DNA from: JAOABV01 sp039801465
GTDB lineage: Bacteria > Hydrothermota > Tepidihabitantia > Tepidihabitantales > CAIPLT01
NCBI GenBank assembly: GCA_039801465.1
Contig: JBDRUT010000029.1
Location: 1 to 23,146 of the forward strand
DNA length: 23,146 nucleotides
Reading direction: 5' to 3'
This document shows positions 1 through 8,375 of this stretch, piece after piece. Every line of letters starts with the position of its first letter. The stretch's first letter is position 1. Below the pieces are notes generated by a model. That model was not told where the DNA came from. It saw only the letters and a list, made by a program, of their open reading frames with translations, and did not search any database. The translations under genes were made by a program, and so were the position numbers.

Positions 1-120
1 TGCAGTTTTGCTAATTATGCCAGTTGCGACCGGATAGTGTATGCGGTATTTAACAAATATAACAAACAATGGGAGGAGAAACTCCTATGGAAGAAAAAAG
101 AATTTACACAAAAAACTTGA
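1..120 (+). CDS. C-terminal fragment of an unidentified protein (5' truncated by window edge)
   Basis: Frame 1 is open from the first base to a TGA at 118-120 and gives 39 residues ending in ...WKKKEFTQKT. The other two plus-strand frames hit stops early (TAA at 12-14; TAG at 35-37). The stretch IVYAVFNKYNKQWEE alternates aromatic and hydrophobic residues like a beta-strand repeat, loosely like the propeller-type protein at the right end of the window, but it is too short to assign a family. No C-terminal sorting domain is visible. The next gene has its own promoter at 144-172, so this one is probably the end of a separate transcript. It could also be a chance open frame of 40 codons. Confidence 0.45.
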   Translation, partial: CSFANYASCDRIVYAVFNKYNKQWEEKLLWKKKEFTQKT

Positions 121-143
121 CACTACCTTTTACACCATACATA

Positions 144-172
144 TTGACTAATAAAGACAAAACTGTTATACT
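144..172 (+). promoter_or_regulatory. Sigma70-type promoter of the C25 peptidase gene
   Basis: TTGACT (144-149), a 17-bp spacer, then TATACT (167-172), close to the sigma70 consensus at ideal spacing. Predicted transcription start is near 179, giving a leader of about 64 nt. That leader carries the SD-like GAGAGG (232-237) five bases before the ATG at 243. The match is visible directly; activity is inferred. Confidence 0.65.
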
Positions 173-242
173 TTATTAACTTCTGTTATATATGTCTATT
201 TTTAGTAATTATAAACAGCAAAATCTTTATTGAGAGGCCCTT

Positions 243-3200
243 ATGAAAAAATATTTATGGTTACATTTGGTAGTTTTATTTTTTTTGTTTGGTCAGATGG
301 TCCAAGCCGGAACTATTATCAAGACCTTTACTTTTGATGAGTCAGACTTATCTTTTTCCCGCTATGAAAATTATCTAATTCCTAAACTGGTTGATAAGAA
401 TTGTAAGTCCCCGACAATTTGTGAATATACTAATCAAGTGGGAAAGCCTTATTTACCAGTTGGCATTTACACAGTTTTACTGCCATCAAATGCAAAAGTT
501 GTTTCGGTGTCAATAATAGACAGTGAATTTGTTGAGATTCTTAAAGAATTTGATATTATGCCCACACCGATGCCTCAGCCAATATCACAAAGTAATGGTA
601 ATCCAATCATTACGCCTAATTATGAGGTCTATGCTAATTCAGACCCTTATCCTGGAAAACTGATAGAGTATTGTATTACTGGTGAAAAGAGTGGATTTCG
701 GTTGTGTCCAATTGTGATTTATCCCCTACAATACATTCCAACTGATAAAAAATTGATGCTTTACAAACATATTACTATAAAAATTATTTATCAGGAACAA
801 ATTACAGAACCCATCTCTTTAACTTTAAAACAGAAAAATATATTCGAAAAAGAAATTAGAAATATCGTAATCAATCCAGAAGATATCAATAAATTTGCTC
901 CACCGGTCAGGACTTCAAAGGACCGTGAATGTGAGTATTTAATTATTACTACCGAAGCATTAAGTACTTCATTACAACCATTAGCCAATTGGCGGACAAA
1001 ACAAGGTTTTAAGGCAGAAATTACAACAGTAAACAACTTAACTGCAAGTTATCCTGGTCGAGATGTTCCTGAAAAGATTCGAAATGGAATTATTGATTAT
1101 TTTCGTAATCGAGGACTTATCTTTGTAGTATTAGCCGGTGATAGTCAATTAGTGCAACCACGACTGGCAAGAGTTGTTGCAAGTACTTATACAGGCAACA
1201 TACCAAGTGATTTATATTTTTCTGATTTGAACGGTTCTTGGGATGGGAATCGTAATAATATTTTCGGAGAAGTGCCTGCAGATTCGATTGATATGTATCC
1301 TGATGTCTATGTTGGCAGAGCATCCATTGATAATGTCACCGAAGCAAATACATTTGTTAATAAGGTTTTAACTTATGAAAAAAATCCACCAACTGATTAC
1401 CTGAAAAAGATTCTATTGCCATCAGTTCCTTTGTTCACAAATTATCATGGTCGAATTGTTAATGATACAATCGCCACCATTACACCTGTTGGATGGTCGG
1501 ATGCTAATATGATTGACCCATCAGGCACAACTCCGATGACAGATTCAATTAATAGTGGTTTCCACTTCTGTCATATTTCTGCTCATGGCAGTGAAACCGG
1601 AGTTGGGTATCAAAATGGCTCTTTGATTTATAATAATTCCGCAGCATCATCTCAAACTAATGGTAATCGGCTAGTAATATTAAACTCCATTGCCTGTAAT
1701 TCCGGTGATTTTGGTTATGGTCCATCTGATTGTCTGGCAGAAATGATTGCTAATAATCCCAATGGCGGTGGAGTCGCGGTAATAATGAATTCAAGATACG
1801 GCTGGGGTTCGCCGCCAGTATTCGGACCCTCAGAAAGAATGGATATTAAATTTTATGATTTTCTCTTTAACGCAGATTCGTTTTTAATTGGTATTGCCCA
1901 TGCTCGAAGTAAATCAATTTATACTAATTATGGTTTATCCGATGAGGTCTGGCGATGGTGTATATACGAACTTAATCTGTTTGGTGACCCAGCAATGTCA
2001 ATGTGGACTGATATACCACAAAATATGACCTGCCAATTTCCCCAAGTGGTTCCTCTCGGTCCTTCAAGTTTTCCTGTGCAAGTAACTAATAGCAGTGGAA
2101 TACCTGTGTATCGGGCTTTAGTTTCGTTACAAAAAGGCAATGAGGTCTATGTCCAAAGTTATACTAATAATGCTGGATTCGTTCAAATTCCAATTACACC
2201 TTTAACCCCTGGTAGACTTTATATAACAATCACCGCTCATAATTGCTATCCGTTTGAAGATAGTATTATAGTCCAATCCAGTGGTGCCTATGTTTCCTAT
2301 CTTCGTTCTACAACTAATGATAGTATTAATGGTAATGGCGACGGCATTCCTAATCCTGGTGAAACCATTAATTTAAGAACTTGGGTTAAAAACTGGGGAA
2401 ATCTATTAGCATCTAATGTTATTGGAAAACTTCGGACTAATAGCCCATCGGCTACAATTCAAGATTCAATAAAATCATTTGGCAATATATTGCCAAATGA
2501 TTCTGCATTTACTGGTATTAATGGTTATGTCTTTGAAATTGCTCTGAGTTGCACCAATGCACAACAAATTCCCTTTCAACTATATTGCAACGATAACTTA
2601 GACTCAGTTTGGCTTTCTCAATTCAATCTTAGAATTGGAACTCCGATTCTTGTTTTCAAGGATAAAATTGTTAATGACCAGACCACTGGTAATAATAATG
2701 GTCGTCTTGACCCAGGAGAAACTGCAAATTTACTTACTATTTTACGCAATCAAGGATATGGTAATGCTTACAATGTGCAAGCAATTTTACGCTCCACTGA
2801 TTCCCGATTAGTCGTGTTAGATTCTTTTGGTGAATTTGGCATAATCTATCATGAAACAACCGGAGTAAACACAACTAATCCGTTTGTTGTGCAGGCATCT
2901 TTTGTTATATCTCCAGGGACATCAATTCCTTGTTCTCTGAAGATAATAGCGGATGGTAATTATCTGAGAACGATAGGTTTTAATTTAGTTGTTGGTGAAT
3001 TCCGACCTGTTGACCCAATTCCAGACGGACCAAGAATACCTCCGCTATATTGGGCTTACGATGATACGGATTCACTTTATAATGAAAGACCGATATATAA
3101 TTGGATTGAAATAAAAAATATTGGTAACCGAATACTTTTTGACCATAATGACCAAGTGAGAAAAATTGCAATTCCCAATGAATTCGGCATCTTAAAGTTT

Positions 3201-4004
3201 TATGGTCAGCGATATGATACAATTAGTATCAGTGTTGACGGTTTCATTAGGTTGGGAGCGGACACAACACGCGATTATACCAACAGTCCGATTCCAGACC
3301 CAGATGGACCAGCCCCGATGCTGGCAGTAAATTGGGATGATTTGGTTCATCTTAACAGTGGTAATTATGGAAGTGTCTGGTGGTATTATAATCCAACACT
3401 AAGTGCTTTGATTGTCGAATGGGATAGTTTATCTTATTACCAAGCAACCTCAACTCGTGATAAATTTCAAGTGCTAATTTATAATTCGAGTGTTCCTACG
3501 CCAACGACCGACAATGTAATTGTTTTTCAATATCAAACTGCTAATCGCTCTTCCAGTTCGACGATTGGAATTGAAGACCCAACAGAAACAATCGGCATCC
3601 AGTATCTATATAACACTATTTACCATCCTGCATCTGCTGGAATTGTTCCTGGTAGGGCAATTAAGTTCACAACTTCAACGCCAATGACCGGAAATAATGA
3701 GTATTATCAAAATATCAGTGTAAATAGCAATCGAAAAATATTCGTAAATCAGCCCAATCCGTTTAAGACACAAACTCAAATTCAATATTCATTATCAAAA
3801 GACAGTAAGGTTACATTACAAATTTATGATATCACAGGTCGTCTAATCAGAACATTGGTTAATCAGAATCAATCTCGCGGGTTTCACACTATTTATTGGG
3901 ATGGCAAAAATCAACAAGGAGAAAAAGTAAGTCAAGGTGTTTATTTCTGCAATCTTAGAACCGAGACCGATTATTTGATACGAAAACTAATAATTATTGA
4001 ATAA
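243..4004 (+). CDS. Exported gingipain-like C25 cysteine peptidase with C-terminal sorting domain
   Basis: 1253 residues. Residues 1-22 form a signal peptide (MKKYLWLHLVVLFFLFGQ..). Residues ~24-220 resemble the C25 propeptide (GKPYLPVGIYTVLLP at 67-81). The peptidase domain spans ~230-590, with the clan CD dyad visible as His448 in ISAHGS and Cys485 in SIACNSGDF, and the family-typical ELNLFGDPAMSMW near 576-588. Next come Ig/CARDB-like modules, two beginning with a D/N-rich motif: NGNGDGIPNPGETI near 696-709 and GNNNGRLDPGETANL near 816-830. A further beta-rich module lies at ~930-1145. The C-terminal ~90 residues (VNQPNPF at 1168-1174, IYDITGRLIRTL at 1194-1205, GVYF near 1232) are a FlgD/type A sorting-like domain. 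Inferred role: a secreted or surface endopeptidase for extracellular protein degradation. Start supported by the SD at 232-237 and the signal peptide. Specificity (Arg, Lys or other) cannot be read from the sequence. Confidence 0.93.
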   Translation: MKKYLWLHLVVLFFLFGQMVQAGTIIKTFTFDESDLSFSRYENYLIPKLVDKNCKSPTICEYTNQVGKPYLPVGIYTVLLPSNAKVVSVSIIDSEFVEILKEFDIMPTPMPQPISQSNGNPIITPNYEVYANSDPYPGKLIEYCITGEKSGFRLCPIVIYPLQYIPTDKKLMLYKHITIKIIYQEQITEPISLTLKQKNIFEKEIRNIVINPEDINKFAPPVRTSKDRECEYLIITTEALSTSLQPLANWRTKQGFKAEITTVNNLTASYPGRDVPEKIRNGIIDYFRNRGLIFVVLAGDSQLVQPRLARVVASTYTGNIPSDLYFSDLNGSWDGNRNNIFGEVPADSIDMYPDVYVGRASIDNVTEANTFVNKVLTYEKNPPTDYLKKILLPSVPLFTNYHGRIVNDTIATITPVGWSDANMIDPSGTTPMTDSINSGFHFCHISAHGSETGVGYQNGSLIYNNSAASSQTNGNRLVILNSIACNSGDFGYGPSDCLAEMIANNPNGGGVAVIMNSRYGWGSPPVFGPSERMDIKFYDFLFNADSFLIGIAHARSKSIYTNYGLSDEVWRWCIYELNLFGDPAMSMWTDIPQNMTCQFPQVVPLGPSSFPVQVTNSSGIPVYRALVSLQKGNEVYVQSYTNNAGFVQIPITPLTPGRLYITITAHNCYPFEDSIIVQSSGAYVSYLRSTTNDSINGNGDGIPNPGETINLRTWVKNWGNLLASNVIGKLRTNSPSATIQDSIKSFGNILPNDSAFTGINGYVFEIALSCTNAQQIPFQLYCNDNLDSVWLSQFNLRIGTPILVFKDKIVNDQTTGNNNGRLDPGETANLLTILRNQGYGNAYNVQAILRSTDSRLVVLDSFGEFGIIYHETTGVNTTNPFVVQASFVISPGTSIPCSLKIIADGNYLRTIGFNLVVGEFRPVDPIPDGPRIPPLYWAYDDTDSLYNERPIYNWIEIKNIGNRILFDHNDQVRKIAIPNEFGILKFYGQRYDTISISVDGFIRLGADTTRDYTNSPIPDPDGPAPMLAVNWDDLVHLNSGNYGSVWWYYNPTLSALIVEWDSLSYYQATSTRDKFQVLIYNSSVPTPTTDNVIVFQYQTANRSSSSTIGIEDPTETIGIQYLYNTIYHPASAGIVPGRAIKFTTSTPMTGNNEYYQNISVNSNRKIFVNQPNPFKTQTQIQYSLSKDSKVTLQIYDITGRLIRTLVNQNQSRGFHTIYWDGKNQQGEKVSQGVYFCNLRTETDYLIRKLIIIE

Positions 4005-4058
4005 ATATAACTTTATTCAGTAGCTTATAAAATAAACCTAAACAGCGATATTTAAAGT

Positions 4059-4139
4059 TTAACTTCTATTTTAAGTTAATAATTTAAATAATGTAAGACG
4101 ATAATGAAATTTTTATAATTTTATGAAATAATTATAAAA
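4059..4139. terminator. AT-only hairpins between convergent peptidase genes
   Basis: Two inverted repeats fill the 150-bp gap between the stops of the C25 (+) and M14 (-) genes. A 7-bp stem TTAACTT/AAGTTAA lies at 4059-4065/4073-4079, and a perfect 10-bp stem TTTTATAATT/AATTATAAAA at 4111-4120/4130-4139 with a 9-nt loop. The convergent position fits a bidirectional terminator. The stems are nearly all A/T and no clean T-run follows, so termination is only a suggestion. Confidence 0.35.
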
Positions 4140-4154
4140 GATATTTTAATTACT

Positions 4155-6182
4155 CTATTTTATAATTGTAAAGCGGGTAAGCGTATTATCAATAGCATCC
4201 ATCTTCGCAAAATAAACACCGTTATTTAGATCTGATATTGAAATTTTTGAGTTTTTACTTTCTGAAATATTTATTGTCTTAACAACTTGCCCAATTGAAT
4301 TATAAATTGTAAGGTTTATTTTTCGTTCTTTAGGACAAGTGCAATAAATTGTTGGCGACGCACTAACATTTGGAATTATTTTAAGACTATATCCATTTGA
4401 AGTAGATATCGTCTTGGGTGTTTCCAGGCTGGTTGCTGTAAAATTTTCTATGGCATCAAGGACAAAATTACCATTTGATTCTAATCGTATATAACGCACA
4501 GAGTCAAATGACACTGTTGCTAAGTCAAAACTGCTTTGAGCGCTATTAGCCGTACCAATTTGTGTCCATGGACCTTTCCAATTGTTTGAGACTTTTACTA
4601 TTGCTGACCCAGTTCCTGAAGACCGAAAGATAGTAAAGTCATTGCCATCAACATTCTGAATCGGTTTCCACATATCAATTATAATCCATTTAGTATTATC
4701 TAACTGATAGCCAATACTATCATGAACTCCTAAGGCACGGACAGGATAGGTTCGATTAGAACTGGTCGTAACATATCGGGTCGCGACAACCCGCATACCA
4801 AAATTGGTTGGATTAGAAATTGGTTTAAGTCGAATATTAACAGTTATTGAAGAATCCCGAGAATCAGGCACATTAACATTTAAAGTTTTCTCTTCATAGC
4901 CAGGACTACGCACTTTCAAGATGTAATTACCAGGTAAATAGAACCTGTGAAAATCGCCATTAGTTGGCGAAGAATAACTAAGCCAATTTCTTGGCAGAAC
5001 CCAAATTTGAGCATATAAAGGTTGTCCCGTGATTGAATCCGTAACAAAGCCGTGAATTCCTTTTCCGGCATTATGAATCAAATATAACATCGCATCTCGA
5101 TTAATATTAAATGTTGGGTCAATAGCAGAAGCCGGTGGTGTTTTGATGTTATGCACTTCAATTGACCAACTTATTTCACCGCCAATACCATAGCAATAAT
5201 CTTTGCTTGAACCATTAATCAAATACATAATGATTGAACCTTGACCGTAAGGATAATTATTGCCGCGTTGGGAATAACCCTGAGCCAAATGCCAAATTAA
5301 GAACTTTTCTGGCGCACTGTCATATGTTGTATAACTCCAAGGACAAGATATTACACTATCACCAGCATGATATGTTGTGTAAACTACAAACGGTTGTTTG
5401 ACAAACAGATTGTAAAACGCGGTGGCTTCATTTTCACTAAAAGCATCTGAACCGCAAGCCGATTCATTTCCCCACATCCAACCAAAATTTCGGTTTAAGT
5501 CAACTGAACGACCGTTATAACGAATACTGGATACATAACCATCAGGATTAATCATGGGAACTAACCAAATTTCTCGATTATTGATTAGGTTTGTTACCGT
5601 CGCATTAGTTTGGTAATTTGTTATTAAGTATTTTAGAAATTCAAAACAAACTGCCCAACCAATCTTTTCATCACCATGAATATTGCCATCAAAATAGATT
5701 GCTGGTTCTGGTTCATCAATGGCAACACTATCCGATATCTTCATTGCTAAAATCAATCGATTATTATGACTAAACCCCAGTGTCTCCAACTTACAAAATG
5801 AAGCATTGTTCATTGCTATGATATGCATAGTGTCAACAAATTCAGTGTAGGTCAAATACCTCCCTCGGTCATCGCGGGTAAAGAAATTTTCATAGTAAAA
5901 ACCGCTGATATTTTCTTGAAGGATTGTAATCTTATATCCTCCACGGATTAATTCACTTATCAGATTCGGTGATATTTCGGCAATACAATGGTCATCTCGC
6001 ACTTTATTAATAATAATTCCCATCTGGTCTAAAACCTTTACTTGCTCAGGACTGCTAATATCAATCCGAACTAAATCTAAACGGGGTGGAATCAGCATTT
6101 CTGCTTTGGCTTTTTCCATGTCGTTTGAGAATAAGACATTAAACGATATAATAATAGTTATCAATATAATAAATTTTTTCAT
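4155..6182 (-). CDS. Exported M14 zinc carboxypeptidase with C-terminal sorting domain
   Basis: 675 residues. Residues 1-19 are a signal peptide. An N-terminal propeptide-like region (~30-100) precedes the M14 domain (~110-372). Zinc ligands are visible as His169 and Glu172 in GNIHGDE and His272 in TTYHAGD. The substrate-binding Arg231 lies in VDLNRNFG and the likely catalytic Glu342 in WSIEVHN, so the active site looks intact. Residues ~375-452 form a carboxypeptidase regulatory-like beta-sandwich (GIHGFVTDSITGQPL). Residues ~460-582 look like a galactose-binding/discoidin-type sandwich, and ~595-675 like a type A sorting domain (NLTIYNSIGQVVKTI, NGVYFAK). It probably trims exposed C-terminal residues from peptides outside the cell, complementing the convergent C25 endopeptidase. 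Start: ATG preceded by GAAGGAAAG, with a promoter at 6214-6242. The substrate class (A or B type) is not evident. Confidence 0.92.
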   Translation of the reverse strand: MKKFIILITIIISFNVLFSNDMEKAKAEMLIPPRLDLVRIDISSPEQVKVLDQMGIIINKVRDDHCIAEISPNLISELIRGGYKITILQENISGFYYENFFTRDDRGRYLTYTEFVDTMHIIAMNNASFCKLETLGFSHNNRLILAMKISDSVAIDEPEPAIYFDGNIHGDEKIGWAVCFEFLKYLITNYQTNATVTNLINNREIWLVPMINPDGYVSSIRYNGRSVDLNRNFGWMWGNESACGSDAFSENEATAFYNLFVKQPFVVYTTYHAGDSVISCPWSYTTYDSAPEKFLIWHLAQGYSQRGNNYPYGQGSIIMYLINGSSKDYCYGIGGEISWSIEVHNIKTPPASAIDPTFNINRDAMLYLIHNAGKGIHGFVTDSITGQPLYAQIWVLPRNWLSYSSPTNGDFHRFYLPGNYILKVRSPGYEEKTLNVNVPDSRDSSITVNIRLKPISNPTNFGMRVVATRYVTTSSNRTYPVRALGVHDSIGYQLDNTKWIIIDMWKPIQNVDGNDFTIFRSSGTGSAIVKVSNNWKGPWTQIGTANSAQSSFDLATVSFDSVRYIRLESNGNFVLDAIENFTATSLETPKTISTSNGYSLKIIPNVSASPTIYCTCPKERKINLTIYNSIGQVVKTINISESKNSKISISDLNNGVYFAKMDAIDNTLTRFTIIK

Positions 6183-6213
6183 ATTCTTTCCTTCACTACT
6201 AAATTTATAATTA

Positions 6214-6242
6214 ATTTTATCCTATCAATATCATTAAGTCAA
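6214..6242 (-). promoter_or_regulatory. Sigma70-type promoter of the M14 carboxypeptidase gene
   Basis: On the minus strand TTGACT (6242-6237), a 17-bp spacer, then TAAAAT (6219-6214). Predicted start near 6207 gives a leader of about 25 nt that includes the SD GAAGGAAAG. The -35 box is identical to that of the C25 gene promoter. Confidence 0.6.
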
Positions 6243-6250
6243 TAAGCATC

Positions 6251-6262
6251 GTCATTAATGAC
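6251..6262. promoter_or_regulatory. 12-bp perfect palindrome upstream of the M14 promoter
   Basis: GTCATTAATGAC is its own reverse complement and lies 8 bp upstream of the -35 box of the M14 gene, just past the tspO stop codon. The position suits an activator or repressor site, but one AT-rich 12-mer may be chance. Confidence 0.25.
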
Positions 6263-6273
6263 AACTAATAGCG

Positions 6274-6747
6274 CTAAGTATTCAGTCTCCAGAGCATAAA
6301 ATTAAGCACTGAAGCAAAACTTACCCATAAAATATAGGGTATCAGTAATATGCCTGCAGTAATCGAAATGTTAGAGAAATGGATAATAGTTAAAAGAATT
6401 AATAACCAAAGGGCAATAATAACAAAGAAACCAGCAAGTGGTGCTTTTAATCCGAAGAAGACTAAAGACCATAAAATATTTACAACTAATTGCACAATAA
6501 ATATTAATAGTGCAATGCGAACTTGAGAATTAGAGAGTCCATAGCGCCAAACAAGATATGCGGAAATTCCCATAAGTAAAAATAATATTGTCCAGACTGG
6601 TGCGAATAACCAATTGGGCGGAGTAAAACTCGGTTTTCTTAATGTCGCATACCAAGTTGGAATATTTGGGGTTGTAAAGATTGACCCAATAAAACCTGCG
6701 GCTTGGCAGACAATAATACTTATTAATAATTTAATAATATCTTTCAT
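6274..6747 (-). CDS. tspO: TspO/MBR family tryptophan-rich membrane protein
   Basis: 157 residues with five predicted membrane helices (about 4-24, 48-68, 77-98, 103-123, 130-152), the usual TspO length and topology. Family hallmarks are present: WYATLRKPSFTPPNWLFAPVWT at ~32-53 (the WY..L.KP.F.PP..LF.PVW signature), LMGISAYLVW at 58-67, and QLVVNILWSLVFF at 86-98. TspO proteins bind porphyrins and related tetrapyrroles and, in some bacteria, modulate stress responses or catalyse porphyrin breakdown. The role in this organism is unknown. Start: ATG preceded by AGGAG at good spacing. It is followed on the same strand by the M14 gene, which has its own promoter, so linkage is probably not functional. 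Confidence 0.93.
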   Translation of the reverse strand: MKDIIKLLISIIVCQAAGFIGSIFTTPNIPTWYATLRKPSFTPPNWLFAPVWTILFLLMGISAYLVWRYGLSNSQVRIALLIFIVQLVVNILWSLVFFGLKAPLAGFFVIIALWLLILLTIIHFSNISITAGILLIPYILWVSFASVLNFMLWRLNT

Positions 6748-6880
6748 TTATGTCTCCTATAACTTATTAATTAAGAAATCTTGTTCTGATATTTCTATCT
6801 CGTCGAGTAAAACAATTAAACATATTCGCAAAACTACGATTTTCTAAGCCACATTTGTTCGTTATCACACTTCTAATTTC

Positions 6881-7294
6881 TCACCAGCCGATAAATTTAA
6901 ATATCACAATAAAAAGTTGGGCGAATATCATACTAACTGCCATCACTGCTAACCAAGGATGAAGAAATTGAAACCATTGAAGATATTTGGAATGTGCCTG
7001 CCTGAGAAATCCTGAGATAATAGATAGACTTGCTAAAATAATAATGGTAATTGCTAAACCACGATGGCCACTTAAATAAAAATTTATGCCTTGATTACGC
7101 ATAACCGAATTTGCTTGCCAACCAATTAAACCACCAGAAAATATAAAAATGTAAAACAGTAACCCTAATTTGCGATGCTCTCGGACAGGAAAAGCCCAAG
7201 ATTCAGTTTTAGTAAATCCAATTGATAAATTTCTGATGCCTAAAATTAAACCTACTAATTGCCACACTGGATGAATAAACGCATACCAAGGCAT
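6881..7294 (-). CDS. Four-helix membrane protein, DUF4079/cytochrome b561-like
   Basis: 137 residues from the ATG at 7294. An in-frame TTG at 7318 would add 8 residues, but the promoter at 7300-7328 starts transcription downstream of it. Four hydrophobic segments are separated by short loops. Histidines sit at or near membrane boundaries: His8 (FIHPVWQ), His40 (REHRKLG), His77 (SGHRGLA), His101 and His112 (FLHPWLA). Paired intramembrane histidines of this kind are typical of cytochrome b561/ferric-reductase-like and DUF4079 proteins, so heme binding and electron transfer at the membrane are plausible. This is a motif-level assignment only. Proximity to TspO, a tetrapyrrole-binding protein, is consistent with heme-related function but proves nothing. 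No SD precedes either start. Confidence 0.7.
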   Translation of the reverse strand: MPWYAFIHPVWQLVGLILGIRNLSIGFTKTESWAFPVREHRKLGLLFYIFIFSGGLIGWQANSVMRNQGINFYLSGHRGLAITIIILASLSIISGFLRQAHSKYLQWFQFLHPWLAVMAVSMIFAQLFIVIFKFIGW

Positions 7295-7299
7295 GCGAT

Positions 7300-7328
7300 A
7301 TTTTAATTTGAATATCAAAAAAAGTCAA
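7300..7328 (-). promoter_or_regulatory. Promoter abutting the DUF4079-like gene (leaderless start)
   Basis: On the minus strand TTGACT (7328-7323), 17-bp spacer, TAAAAT (7305-7300). The predicted first transcribed base falls at about 7293-7294, the first codon itself. This explains the lack of an SD and argues for ATG 7294 over TTG 7318. Confidence 0.5.
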
Positions 7329-7867
7329 CGATTTAGAAACTTGGGTAATATCAATCTCTTTACCATTCTGTTCTTTTTAATTTTTCTATCATGCTGAGAC
7401 ACGATATTTCTAACTTTTAATTCTTCCATTAATGGCAGGTTCTAAAAAGAAATAGTGGTTGAATTTGGGCATTTGTACAAGAACATAAAAAACTATTATC
7501 AAAGCATAAGTTTAATAAAAATACGCGCAATATTAAGAAAAAGAATTGTAATTAAACATAGTGTATTGAAAATTATTTTCTTGATTCTAGTAGATTACAT
7601 CGCTTCGTAGTAATTTAATAGTCCTTTTACAATCTCTCTGATAAATATTCAAAAAATCCATATGATTATTACAAAAGTGAGTAAAAATCCAAAGAATGGC
7701 AAGTGAAAGAATTGTAGGATAAACATATCACGTTTTAAAAATTGAAACTAAAAGATTCAGTTTGGAACTCTTATTATATCTAATCTTGGAGAGGTTGCAT
7801 AACTTAATATAAAAGAGGAAAATTAATTACCGTCTTCCAGATACAAAATATTAATATATTCCTTTAT

Positions 7868-7966
7868 TTACAAAATCAAGTCTTTAACATTCCATATATG
7901 TGTCAAATGTGCAAATTTTTGCACATCAACAAAAAGTTTTCGCTTATCTTGGGCTACCAAACGCAT
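7868..7966 (-). CDS. Possible 32-residue small protein with its own promoter
   Basis: ATG at 7966 runs to TAA at 7868 and encodes MRLVAQDKRK... ending in NVKDLIL, mixed charged and hydrophobic with no membrane segment. A sigma70-like promoter ends 29 bp upstream of the ATG, giving a predicted leader of about 23 nt without an SD. No family is recognised. The frame is short enough to be chance in AT-rich DNA; the promoter is the only supporting evidence. Confidence 0.2.
   Translation of the reverse strand: MRLVAQDKRKLFVDVQKFAHLTHIWNVKDLIL
7907..7926. promoter_or_regulatory. 20-bp perfect palindrome (operator-like)
   Basis: ATGTGCAAA, two T, TTTGCACAT: 9-bp arms with a 2-bp centre. It has GC-containing arms in a very AT-rich region, which makes it stand out. 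It lies inside the possible small ORF at 7868-7966. It resembles the binding site of a dimeric helix-turn-helix regulator; no cognate regulator is identified. Confidence 0.35.
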
Positions 7967-7995
7967 AAAATTTAGTCTTTTTTATAATCTAAAAA

Positions 7996-8024
7996 GTTAT
8001 ACATATAATATAACAAAAAATCAA
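7996..8024 (-). promoter_or_regulatory. Promoter-like sequence upstream of the 32-residue ORF
   Basis: On the minus strand TTGATT (8024-8019), 17-bp spacer, TATAAC (8001-7996). Predicted start near 7989. Could drive the small ORF at 7868-7966 or a non-coding transcript through the gene-poor region. Confidence 0.35.
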
Positions 8025-8375
8025 GGGAGATTTTTATTTAACCCATTGAATTACAGAGAATAAAGTAAAAAATTGTAAAAATGATGGTATGACTCCCCCC
8101 GCAGTGTAACAAGTTCAACATGTCGGGTTAAATGGTATTAAAAAATTCTTCATTTAATATTTCTTTTATATCGCCTATAAATACTTCTCATAAAACATCA
8201 GTCAACAAGTCTATTTGCGAGTCTTTTAATTAGACTAATAAAATATCATTTAAGTTTTGGCACAGGTTGCTATTCAGCTAGCAAAGGGTTTAGCCAATCA
8301 GCATATCAACTTTTCTACTCAGAAAAATTCAAAAATAAAAAATACCAAATTTTTATCAGAAACCTTTCGTTCGCA

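Larger units (their letters stand above)
7319..8375. other. 1-kb gene-poor, very AT-rich region
   Basis: No convincing long gene on either strand. It contains short minus-strand frames: a 34-codon frame at 7325-7429 (MEELKVRNIV...) without an SD, and the 32-codon frame at 7868-7966 listed separately. A perfect 20-bp palindrome lies at 7907-7926, a promoter-like pair at 7996-8024, and a run of six C at 8095-8100 that stands out from its AT-rich surroundings. No tRNA, CRISPR repeat or transposase remnant was recognised. Decayed gene(s) linked to the broken HARE-HTH gene next door would explain it, but I cannot show this. Confidence 0.5.

Noticed and set aside
7295..7318. TTG start adding eight residues to the DUF4079-like protein
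   Set aside because: No SD, and the codon lies inside the predicted promoter spacer.
7325..7429. 34-codon basic minus-strand frame (MEELKVRNIV...)
   Set aside because: No SD, no promoter and no recognisable family; its end overlaps the -35 box of the next gene.
7319..8375. CRISPR array, insertion sequence or tRNA in the gene-poor region
   Set aside because: No regularly spaced repeats, no terminal inverted repeats with a transposase, and no tRNA-like T-arm.
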